From Brugia malayi (Eukaryota; Nematoda; Chromadorea; Rhabditida; Onchocercidae): a DNA stretch of 64,000 nucleotides. The notes under the pieces are model-generated. The model did no database searches, was not told where the DNA came from, and worked only from the letters and a program-made list of their open reading frames with translations. The position numbers and the translations under genes were made by a program. The stretch is from the NCBI RefSeq assembly GCF_000002995.4, contig NW_025062475.1, positions 9,552,187 through 9,616,186 of the forward strand. The letters are read 5' to 3'. Numbering within the stretch: the first letter of the stretch is position 1; each line of letters opens with the position of its first letter. Of the stretch, positions 29,209 through 40,989 are shown in pieces.

Positions 29209-32200
29209 ATGCATCCAAACGTTACTTCCGATGCAGCCATCAATTTACCACCGGTTGATCCGGTTTTCTTAACATGGGAAGGTTTATCGGTAACTGCAAA
29301 AAAAACGAAACGATTATTACTGCATGATGTTACGGGGATTGCTCAACCAGGACAACTAATCGCTTTAATGGGTGCAAGGTATCAAATTTTGATTATAATA
29401 AGAAAACACTGAAAGAAATTCATGTCTTTTAATATCTGTCTTATCTGAGCTACTTGTTCTTTGATATGAGAATAAAATATTTAAAAAGTTAAATAGTAAA
29501 AGAACACTTGAAATTTAAGCTATAAAATTTTGAACAATTTGTTGTTCTAATACTTCTAATGCTAGTTTTAGTGGTTTAGTAATAATAGTTTTAGTGATAA
29601 TTTCAGAAGTTATCCTAGTAAAAAGTAAAAGGCTAAATTTGTTGTAGTGGTGCTGGAAAGACAACATTATTGAATGCTTTATTGCATCGAAATGTAAAAG
29701 GTCTAAAAATTAGCGGTGTTGTAAAAGTAAATGGCGAAATAGTTGGTCGGAAAATTACTAAAGCTAGTTTACCTAGTCATCATTTTCTTTCCTTTTATTC
29801 TCCTATATGTAAGCATAAATTTAAAAATTTCTCATTTTTTTTTTTAATACCTACTTATTATGCTTTACGCCTAGTTATCACCATTAAACATCCACATGTA
29901 TAAAAAAATATATATGTATTTATTCAAACATTAGTTATACTTAGTATGCCTTACATACCGTTGTTTACATTTTTATATATTTCTCTGAATTAAAAAGTAA
30001 ACAGAAAATTTGTTCACCTGAAAACACACACACACACACGCGTATACATCTACAGAATAATTTCAAACAAAGAAATCAATTGCAATATAAAATAATTGAA
30101 CTGATAACATTGTATGTTTTTATAATTTAAAAAAAAATTTTTAAAGGTTTCCGCTTATATTCAACAACAAAATTTATTCATCAATTCATTAACAGTTTAC
30201 GAGCATCTCATTTTACAAGCAGCTCTTCGTTTGCCATCATCATTTACAAAACGTGAAAAGGAATTTCGTGTAAAACAAGTAATTTGCTTTCTTTTTTTAC
30301 AGCAAATTATTTTTTTAAACAATAAATTTCTAAGCAAAAAAAATTTGATCGAATTTGTGCATATTTTATGCAGTTCATTAAAAATATTTTTGATTAATTA
30401 TTACAAGTATAATTTGTTATTTGAACAATATGTTTCAATCCCTGCATATCAAAAATAATTTAAATGAAAAATGAAAAATAAATATAATAGTTTACCGATG
30501 AATGTTAAGCTTGATTTTTCAATTAATAACAGTTTTTTTTGTTAAATAAGGTGCTTGCAAATTTGGAGTTTACGTATTAGTATCTTTTTTTTAACCGAGC
30601 AAAATAATTGTGGGTTTAAAACTAGAACGCTACGTTAGTTCACGTGTCGATATATTTAATTTTTTTAATTAAGGTAATCGCAGATTTGGAATTGGAACGT
30701 TGCATTAATTCACGTATCGGCGTATCAGGTATAGAAAAAGGTATCACAAGCGGTGAAGCAAAACGTTTATCATTTGCTACGGAAATTTTAACAAATCCAT
30801 CTTTGCTATTTGCTGATGAACCGACAACTGGAATTGATTCTTTTATGGCATATCATATTGTGAAAGTTTGTATAACAATGAAACATTCTTTTTACTTCTT
30901 TTTCTTTCGAATTATCTATTAAAATTCGGATAGTTAACGAGCAAAGGAAGAAATCTGCAACTTTCCTTATATTAATTAATCAAAGGTTCTTGAACGAATG
31001 GCATCCGAAAATGGAAAAACAATCATTTGTACAATTCATCAGCCAGCATCTGATATATTTGAAATGTTTGATCGAGTAGTTTTCCTTGCTAATGGAAAAA
31101 TTGCCTTTCTTGGTCAAATTTTAAAATTTTATTAATTATTGATCAAATTTTCTGAAATGGTAGACATAACATGTTATTATTTCCTTTCTTAGCTGGAATT
31201 TAAAATTTCATTAATAATTTGAAATAATAAACATGGCTGATTATAGTAATGTAACAATTATCATGCTGCTTATTTTTATAGGTTCACCATCAGAAGCTTT
31301 ACGATTTTATGCCGATATTGGGTATCCTATTCCAGCTCATACTAATCCAGCTGATTTTTTCATTCAAATATTGGCTATTGTTCCAGGAGATGAAGAAAAG
31401 TGTATAGAACGTACCAGTCAAATTGTTAATGCGGTATCAAATTTTTTAGCTGCGAAAATATCAAATTTTATTTTGTCAAATATCGCATAAATTTTATCAA
31501 ATGTAGTAATCCTGAAGAAATGAAGTAAGATCCGATAAGCCTAATACTATTGCTAAAATTTGTTAAGAAATGAAAAAATAAAAATTTTTGTTTGCAGTTT
31601 AGGAAATCTAAATATGAAATAAAACTGCTTGAATATTTACAATTTGCCAATAAACATTTTCGAGCCCAACCTGTCGAGCATGGCAAAGCATCTATTTCAA
31701 CCCTTGTTTATGCGTTATTTATAAGGTTAATTCAAAGTGTATTAATAAAATTTTTAATTTGATGATACTTTATTGAAAAATATCCTCTCTTAGAGGTTAT
31801 CAGCTAAACTAAACGGTAAATTTTAAATTTATCTTAAAAATATCCTGTATACACTTTAATTGATTTTAAATTTCTCTTCACTAAAAATCGCCTGATATCT
31901 AAACAACAAATAATACTGTTAATGTTAACAGTTTCTTTTTTTTTTTTCAAAAATTTCTTCATATTATATTCATAATATATACATATTTGTATATTTGTAA
32001 TATCGATATCCATTTTTCCATTTCTTTTTTTTTTTGTTGTTTTTCATCTTTTTTTATATTTGATAGATTTTCATACATCTGTTAAAATTTCCTAGTGAAA
32101 CACCACGTGAAAAATTAGTAGTAAGTGAAATGAAAAGGAATGCAATGAAAAAATTTATGAAATGATAGGAAATTAAAATTCTTTTTTGACAGATCAATCA

Positions 32201-34568
32201 AGCAAAATTTAAGAAATCCAGCTTTATTATGGGCAAAACTTGTACAAAAAATTGTAATGGGCTTATTTTTGGGTACATTATATCTACAAACTGAGATGAA
32301 TCAAGTTAGTTTATTTTGTTTTGGAAAAGAAACTTATTATTTTATTAATTAAAGAAATTAAATGACAAGTTTCTTTTCTGAAATTTTATTTCAATTTACA
32401 AAAAACTTCGAATTTTATTCAAAAAGTCTAAATTATAATTATTTTTTTATAGGACGGTATTATTAATATTAAAGGAGCATTATTCTATTATATCTCCGAG
32501 TTAACATATTCAACTATATTTGGTATTCAGACTTTCTTACCATCTGATTTTCCGTTACTGGTGCGGGAATATCATGATGGCATATATCCGGTTATATGCT
32601 ATTACTTATCAATGGTTTCTAAATTGTTTTATATATATGTATACATGTATATAAATCATGTTTTTTCCTATTATCGTTTTCAAAATATGATCTACCATGT
32701 TTATATTTTCTATTATTTCCAAAATATGAGCAATCATGTTGATGTCTTCTACTGTTGGTTCAGAGATAAATATTATCATTTTGACACTTTTATAGTATAA
32801 TTTTTAAGCCGAAAATGATAAATAATAGAATGTATTGGCTTTATCATTGCTTTCCTTACCGTTTTATTGCTTTTTATTCATTTTTCTCTCAAACCATATT
32901 ATAAAATTAAACCCAAAGTGATAAAGATTAAGCATTCTTATAGTAAAGCTATAGGAAAGGTTCATTTCTCGGAACTATCATGAAAATTGTCCAAGATAAT
33001 ATTACATATTCTGGTTGACGAACAATTGAATTTAATCCCAGTGATCTGAGCATCCATTCAATTTTCATATTAAGCAGAAATATTTCGAATCCCTCTCTCT
33101 CTCTCTCTACTTAATTTCCTTTCGATGCATGTATATTAGAATATATGAATGGAATATTTGACAGATAATGTCATATTTACCAATTTTTACGATCGATGGT
33201 ATATGCATGGTATGTATCAGTTACTACCTGATAGGTCTGCATCCAACATTTACAACATTTCTTATTACTTTGCTTATCTGTATATTAATTGAATGGTCTG
33301 CTATTAGTATTGGCATTATGCTAAGTTCGGTAAGTCATCATTGGATTGAAATTATATTTTATTTCGTATCTTCATGAATTATTTTACAAAATTATTTTCA
33401 AATATCCTTAATTAAATTAAATCAAAATTGCTGTCAGCGAAAATAAAAAACTGCATAGAAATCAAAGCGATATTATAAGAAATTCTGAACAATCCTTAAT
33501 TACTAATATGTGTCAATCAATAAAATAGCTTATTCGTTGCACCAAATTATTTTGATAAATTATTAATTATTATTATTGTTATTATTACTATTATCCGTAT
33601 TTTTATTACTGAAATTTGCAGATTTCTCCATCATATGCAATAGCCCTATCGATATCAGGCCCACTATTAACTGTTCTATCCATTACCGGCGGTCTTTATA
33701 GCAATGTAAGAACGATTCATGAAACAATGCGATGGGTTCAGTATTTCAGTTGGTGAATTTAAATTAGAATTGGTTAAATTGTTGTATAAATTCAACAGAC
33801 ATAAATCATTTCTTTCTTTTCTGTAATCTCGTATGTACTATTATTGAACTAATTTGATGTAATAGCAAAATATAATTACAATATCAGTCAGGAATTTTTC
33901 TGGAAAAATTAGTGGAGCAATTTTTTTATTTATGAAATCGAATTTAATTCAGTTGTCCCATTTTCAGGTTTCGTTTTGGCTATGAATCATTGATAATAAA
34001 CGAATTTTTACATTATGACAATATTAGTTGCTTGTTATCTAATGGAAAGGTGAAATTTGCTCAAATTTCCGATAGAAAATGAAAAAAACTCGATTGAAAA
34101 ATTAATCTTTGATGATTGATTGCGATTGATCCATTATCTAACAGATAGGGAATTGAATGAGATTGATCAAACATCACAATTGGAACTTGTTAGTGAGAGC
34201 ATGCAAAACACCTGACCTTTGACATTTGAAGTTTCCCTTTATTATCTCTATTTTTTCTTTCTTTTTTTGGCTTTTTTGTCCATATTTTCCTTTTGCCAGC
34301 TATCGATTTCAATTGCTCGATGATTAAGCAAATAGCAAAAAGTTGTCATTTCCACTGCACTGAATCAAAATTTTATAAGATTTGTAAGTAAACTGATGCA
34401 TTTTAGCATGCAGCAATTTGTGAAAATAACGGAAAATCGGTAATTAATAATTTGAATTTTGAAGCAAATAATATGCATATGAATATGGGTATTATGATAT
34501 TTTACACTTTATGTGTTTTTATTATCGGTTATATTGGTCTTGTATTACGTGTACAGCTTGCTCGTTAG
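29209..34568 (+). CDS. ABCG (White-type) half transporter, 609 aa
   Basis: ATP-driven membrane exporter half-molecule of the ABCG order: ATPase domain first, then six helices, working as a dimer. Thirteen exons: 29209-29378, 29648-29762, 30147-30278, 30674-30865, 30986-31112, 31282-31433, 31598-31725, 32193-32304, 32453-32614, 33165-33329, 33622-33752, 33968-34049 and 34407-34568. Walker A is GASGAGKT (about 55-62), the Q-loop is AYIQQQNLF, Walker B is SLLFADEP (about 182-189) and the H-loop is TIHQP. The signature reads [12 protein letters not shown] (about 163-174) instead of the usual VSGGERKRLS, so one glycine is lost. Intron 2 seems to start with GC (AAA|GCTAGT); a GT alternative would shift frame or shorten the Q-loop approach. 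The membrane half ends [15 protein letters not shown]. Substrate unknown. Confidence 0.9.
30551..30654 (+). pseudogene. Broken partial copy of ABCG exon 4
   Basis: Just before exon 4 (starts 30674) there are two fragments resembling its 5' half. AAG|GTGCTTGCAAATTTGGAG at 30548-30568 resembles AAG|GTAATCGCAGATTTGGAA. ACTAGAACGCTACGTTAGTT and on to 30654 resembles the exon bases encoding [11 protein letters not shown]. About 50 unrelated bases separate them. The copy has stops and lacks the rest of the exon, so it is a decayed local duplication lying in the intron. Confidence 0.6.
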
Positions 34569-35472
34569 TGCTAGAAGAATTTTGAAATTTCGATGAAGAA
34601 AAAAAGGATAGGGAAAATAATATATGAAAGAAATTTTCATGTTAAATGTTCACTTAAATTTTTAATGATATTTCATGAGATATAATATATGGAAAAAATA
34701 TTTCACATTCAACGTTCTTTCATATTTCTTCATCAAACTTCTTCGTTTCTAAACTTGATCAGATTTCTATCAAATTATTTGTATTTTTCAAAATATGTGA
34801 TTTTAATAAAAATTCTCTTAAATAAAGATTTTAATAAAAGTTTTTAATTTGTAAATTTAGTATAATAAACAATTGATATTCCAAGTGTACTGCATTATAT
34901 AATTATAATTAAAATTAACTGCGATGGTGCATGCAATTCAATATTGCTATAATGCATGACTGAGATGCAAATCATAGGTTCAGTATTTTATAATATATGT
35001 ATACTGTAATAAAGGAAGGAATGATACTTTGAATATATCATAATAGAGAAGAAATGATGATACAATGAATGCTGCGAATATTAAAGTAAATAATATCGTA
35101 AATGATGAAATTATTCGAGACATGGAAATAATGCTGTAAATGGATTCTAATACTACTAATAGGGTAATAACTGCAGTAGAAAGTTATCCATTGTTTTAAA
35201 CAAAATTCAAATTGAATGAAAAATTACGAATACTATTAAAATATTTATTATATTTGAAATTACTAGTTGCATTAAAATGTGAAGAGTGAATGAAATTTGT
35301 TTCAAACTTTCTTGTACAGTCAACCAAAGATAGTCAATTAAAAAATCAATAAAAAGCGAAAAAAAGAATTTCATTATCAAAATACTTCAGAATTTTTTTT
35401 TTTTTTTAATATTTGGGAAGTGGGAAATAAATATTTAATTATGTTGAATTTATCAAGTGCAAAAATTTCACT
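34569..35472. other. Intergenic between convergent ABCG and troponin T
   Basis: AT-rich. It contains an AATAAA near 34806 that could serve the ABCG transcript and a T run at 35393. No exon was seen. Confidence 0.45.
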
Positions 35473-38400
35473 TCAATCTATTTGTGGTAGCGATAATGGA
35501 ATGGGATCGATGGGTGGTCGAACATTTGTTACTTTTATTTCTTCTACATATTTGCGTGGCTCAATAATTTTTCGAAGCTGTTCCAACTCTTCATTTTCCG
35601 TACGTCCCCATTCCGGTGGCGGTCGTGCGGTACCGTGAACGATTGGTAGTGCTTTTTCAACTGGAGGCTATAATAGTAATGATTACATTTAGGAATCAAT
35701 TTAGTTGTTAAAACAATTCGTTTCGACATTTAATGAAATTTCTCACAAATTTCAAATAAGCTTAATTTGAGCGTTTAGTTTAGACTAAAAAATGTGCACA
35801 AAATATGTGTTAAAGAATAATATTGTAGGTATATCACAGATACCACATTTAAATACAAATTTCACCTGGCAAATTGTTTAACTTTTTCATCCAAAAATTT
35901 GAATATCAAATGTCATTATATAATTAATCTTATTTAGCTTTTTTTTTTTTCGCTGTAAATGATTACTTTTTCAAATATTATTCGACGGTCACCATAGGAT
36001 CGACGATCGAATTGCCGATCAAACTTGGATGCAACATTAATCTTCGGCTAAAAATATGGCAAATTTCACGGAAAATGTAAGACGACATAACACAAATTAT
36101 ACTTAGCATAAAAAGAAAGTTCAACCTATCGAAATAAATCAAAATAAAGATTTACAAATTTTTTTATATATTATTTTATTAACATATAAACTTTTATATC
36201 CGTTAACTGTACAAAATGCATTTATGTCTGTTAACTTAATCAATTTTAATCAAAAAAATTATACTATAGTGATGTGATTTGTTAGAAATTTAAAACGAAA
36301 ATGTCAAAAAAGAAAGTTCGAGAACATATATTACACTGTAAAGATTGTCTAAATTAAGTTTTACATTAATAATTTTAAAAAAGGAAATGAAAAAAGAAAA
36401 GGAAAGAAAAATCACTTATGCAAAAATTTAAGAACTTACAGGATGTGGTGACGCTGCTGCTTCATTTGGATCAAGTCCTCGTTGCAGGGCACGATGGCGT
36501 GCCACTTGTTTTTCACGTTCATGTAATTCTTTCAACTACAATTTGGCATTGAATATATTCATTTATGTACATAGAAACTTATCCGGAATTCCGTAAATTA
36601 AAAATACAATACTTACATCATAAAGTTGTCGTTCATGTCGTTTTTCAAGATCATATTTGAGTGCTTCTAATTTGCAAATACGTGAGTGCAATTCATGAAT
36701 TTTAATTTTCAAATCGTTTATCAATAAGTGAGAAACGTCCGGTTTTTGGTTTACCGTTGCCATATAAGCACGTTTAGCTTCTTCTTTTTCTTCTCTCGCT
36801 TTATCATTTTTCTAAAGTTGAATAAAAAGAAAATCATTTTTTCCAAATGAAAGTTGCATATAATTTTGAATAGAATTTTGCTTTAATTCCTTTTTGTTCT
36901 TTTTTTTTTTTCATTTTTGCAAATTCAAAAGATTTAATTTTAACAGGGAATTTTTTAATTTAAATACAAGTTATTAATGTGTCTAACTTACATTTCGCTC
37001 TGTTTTTTCCGGTTTCTGAATGACAAAATTAGGATTACAGTTATTACCGGATGAAACGATACCAGCCAATGAACCGGCAAGCATCGCCTGCTTTTTGCAT
37101 CGTTCTTCTTCACGTTTTCGTTTTTGTGCTTCCATTCGTGCTTTACTCTCCTCCTAAAAAATTCTTAGCTTCTTTTTGAAATTTGAAATCAAAATTTTCT
37201 TTTCCACTTTTTAGCAATGAATATTAAAAAAAGAAAGAGTAAAACATAAACATTTGCTAGATAATTGTTGCACCGGGAAAATTGAAAAGAAAAGTTTGAA
37301 ATTTTTAACTTAAACAAAAAATAATTGAAAATATTTTATTATTTATAAAATAGCAACGGCTGTGAACTTTCTAGTTAATACAATTCGAAATTAAAATATA
37401 ATATGAAATATAATATTCGTTTCGTCTGCTTTCATTTAAGTAGCAAAAATATTCAAATATTTATAATCTTAGGGTAAAAAATCCTCAAATTTTCACCAAT
37501 ATGCAATGAAAGAATTAATATCAAATAATTTTTTTCTTCTAAAAATAAAACTTACTTCTTCTTGACGATGTTTCTCTTCAGCTAAGCGCATTTTCTCGGC
37601 TAATTCTTTTTCTTCTTGTTCACGCTCACGTCGACGTCTTTCTTGTTTTTCACGTAGACTTCTCAATTCTTGCTCTACTCGTTCACGTTCTTCTTTTCGA
37701 CGTACTTCATATTGCAAACGGTATTCCTCTTCTTGTCGTTTCTTTGCAGCCTAAACTTTTAAATGATGAATAACGTAATACAAGTTGTATTACTGTATCA
37801 AAAAACGAAAGAAAGAAATAAATTTACTTACTAAAACTGCTTTTGTTGCTTCTGTCATTCCTTCGCATTCCTTATCAACTTTTATCCTTTAATATAATCA
37901 TTTATGTTGACATTGACATGATGCTCTCATTAAAATTATTATTGCTATATCAAAAAAAAAAAAAAATGTCATAGTTTAAAAAATTATTTCTTTTCAATTC
38001 TATTCTTTATATACATGCATATGAACAATTTTGATATTTACAAGTACAGAACGATCTCTAAGAAGACATCTTTGAGATCTTTAAGAAGAAAGAGGTTAGA
38101 AAAAAACAAATTTATAAAATTTGAAAATTTTTTAAACTTTCCCGGCTGAAGAAATAAAATTTTTTTTGAAAATTATTGCAGTTTAGCTAAAATAATTCGG
38201 AAAAAAAAAAAAAAAAAGAAGCTAATTGCTTTCATTTCTTACTGTCAACATTTTATCAACAATTATATTAATTATTATAAATGTTTTCAACATTTATAAA
38301 TAAAATTTGTTAATGGTTAAGAAAAATGTATGAGAAAGAGACGAGCTAATTTATAAGAAAATTTGAAAAATAGTATAAACCAACAACGAATGATAAACTC

Positions 38401-38816
38401 TGAATAAATTTGTAAAAAACTTAAAATTTAACCAATGTAACTTCTTACATTTCACTTTCAACTTTTTTGAAAGCTTCACTTTGTTCATTTTCACTTTCAT
38501 CTTCTGCCTCTTCACTTTCGTTGTCATCTTCGTCCTCATCTTCAGTTTCTACTTCTACTTCTTCTTCTTCGCCATCACCGTTATCATCATCATCATCATC
38601 ATCTTTATTACGTCTGAAAATTAGTAAATGTTGGATTTCAATTTAAATTTGCTTTTTCAAAACAAATTGGTTTAGCAATCACTCATTTTGAAGATAGAAT
38701 GAAAGAGAAGGAAGAGGAACTGAAATGGTTCAAAACGAAAGATAAGAAAACGTATGGCCAATAACAGTTAATTTCCAATAAACTTACAAATCTATCGTCT
38801 TTTCAACAGTAGTCAT
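35473..38816 (-). CDS. tnt: Troponin T, 390 aa
   Basis: Tropomyosin-binding subunit of the muscle troponin complex, related to C. elegans MUP-2/TNT. Minus-strand exons: 38816-38788, 38613-38449, 37886-37832, 37750-37556, 37153-36992, 36811-36617, 36535-36440, 36047-35967 and 35667-35473; phases close. The start [10 protein letters not shown] leads into a 50-residue Asp/Glu-rich arm, with a seven-Asp run. Next comes [18 protein letters not shown], the hallmark start of the tropomyosin-binding region, followed by long charged coiled coils. The C-terminal part has [29 protein letters not shown] and [20 protein letters not shown], matching invertebrate troponin T ([14 protein letters not shown]). 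The last 65 residues are Pro-rich and nematode-type. A TTTTCTGAAAAC-type acceptor (AG at 38836-38835) precedes the ATG by 18 bases. The acidic-arm exon could be alternatively used, but phases (2 and 2) would allow skipping. Confidence 0.92.
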
Positions 38817-38834
38817 TGAAGTTGATGAAGTTTT

Positions 38835-38836
38835 CT
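38835..38836 (-). promoter_or_regulatory. Probable trans-splice acceptor of troponin T
   Basis: The minus strand reads TTTCAG, then 18 bases, then ATG. This is the strongest leader-acceptor match among the genes here. There is no donor just upstream. Confidence 0.5.
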
Positions 38837-40895
38837 GAAATTTATCATTAACTACTTAAAGTTTTTACCATTGAAAGTTAATAATTTAAATAGTTTGAAA
38901 TGCTACCAGCATATCTAAAGGAAAGATTCAAAATAAGAAGCAAATTCCACAAAATCTTCTTTACAAAATCTTTTATTAATCATTACCAATATGCAATGAT
39001 TAATAAATACTTTTTTGTCACAACATTAAAGAGATAAAAAAACCACTGAGACTCTTATTTTAATCCTATTTTAATTATTTTGATTATTTCATGAAAAACT
39101 ATCCAGATCAATAAATATAAGAACTAACAAATGAAATAAAAAAATAATGGAAACATTCCTTGAATTGTTCCAAAATTGAAAAAGCAAAGTCAGAATTCAA
39201 ATTCTCCAAATAAAGTTGGTGCACAAATTATTAACCCTATTAAATTTTCAACTAACTTAAAATTAACGCAAAAGGGGATAAGAGAAAGAAAAACTGTTAA
39301 TTAGTTAAATACTAAAATATTCTAAATAGAAATGTTGAAGGAAAGAGAAAGAAAGAAAAGAGTTGTAATAGTTTGAGAAGAAAAATGATAGCTATCAGAT
39401 GTGAATATTTAAAAAAAATTAAACTAACTAAATTCGTCACAATTCTATTAGCTCTTTAGTCCCATATGCAAAAGCAAAGAATGCTAAGTGATGCTAAACT
39501 GTTCATTAGTTAGTTGGAAGAGATCAGATAAAGAAAAGATATTTGTAAGCGATTGCAATGATTTTATTTATTTCTATCTGCAAATCAGATGTAAAGTTAT
39601 TTGAAGGAAATGAAAGAGGGAGAGAGAGAGAGAGGGAGAGAGAGAGGGAGAATCTATTTTTATGCAAATCTATGAATGAGTAAGCGTTTCTAAACGATAA
39701 CATATCACTGACAATCTTACCAGACTATATTATTACACTGGGAACATTGAGAAATGATCAAATGGATTTCTCTTCAACACTTATAACATTTATTTGAAAT
39801 TCATTCTACAATGACACACACACACACACACATTTGCGTAAGTACACGTACATCTACCCTCTTCAGGTATACCTATACGTAAACAATACTTATCACTCAC
39901 CGTATAATTTTCATGTTCGACTTATACAGGACCATCCACACCTGCACATACCTGCATATATATATTATATACTTGCGTTTCTCTCTCTCTCTCTCTCTCT
40001 TATATCTCCACATCTACAACAAAATTTAAATAGTTTTAAGAAAATAATTTCGAAAAGCATATAGAATAAATAATGTTTGATATAGCAACGAAATATATTA
40101 AATTAACATAAAATGTGTATATAATAAATAATATGAAATTAAAAGATAAATTTATAAACTTTTCCTGCTAAACTCATAACTTTAAAGAAATAATAAAATA
40201 CCATTCCCCAAAATATTGTCTTCAACCGTTTTTTAACTTTACTGAAATATCCAATTATTGGAATTTTTAATTAAATATTTTCATTCATTACATTTTTTAA
40301 TTTCAAGCGCGCTAATATCGTTTGAATTCTATTTCATTTATAAAATTTGTAAAAATTTAATTGCAAAACAAATGATTAATGTTTTTGTAAACATTTTATT
40401 GAGCTTCAAAAAGCACTAATTTCCAATTACATATATATAGTAGTATGGGGAACAGATTCTGCAACAAATGCGGATAAATGTGATGACAAGGCATAGTTTT
40501 AGAAACAAAAAAAATTCAAATTGCACATTTGAAATTAGTAAAATATAAATTAACACATTAGACTAAAGCTTAAGCAACTAATAGCGCAAAATATTGCAAA
40601 AAAAAAAAAAAAAAACCAAAAATATTTTTTCCACAGTCAGTTTCCACAGCAAAATCATTTCGTAGTAATTCTAGTATTACAAACTAATAAAATTAAGTTG
40701 AAGAGTTGATAAAGCGAGAATGAAAAATGTTACTGCTGCATAACAATGAAGATTTCAAATTAAAACAAATAGCAATGCCAGCTATTCAATATGTTACAAG
40801 AGAGGAAAAGTAAAAATCGAGATCATTTGATGAATAATTACCAGTTGGATTAATTAAGCATCACTTATTCTTCAAGCTAGGAAAGAGGAAACAAT
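38837..40895. other. Intergenic with microsatellites
   Basis: Holds a (GA)n tract at about 39612-39650, (CA)n at 39813-39831 and (CT)n at 39980-40000. No gene was seen. The troponin T promoter should be in the left part. Confidence 0.55.
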
Positions 40896-40989
40896 ATATC
40901 ATTATCATAATACCATATCATATCAAGCCATATCATATATCGTATCATATCATTAATATATTATGTCATATCATATCATGTCACATATA
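40896..40989. repeat. Imperfect (CATAT)n tract next to the NOSTRIN-like stop codon
   Basis: CATATCATATC-type units repeat irregularly for about 90 bases. The tract ends directly at the 3' end of the NOSTRIN-like coding region, so it should be part of its 3' untranslated region. Confidence 0.65.
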
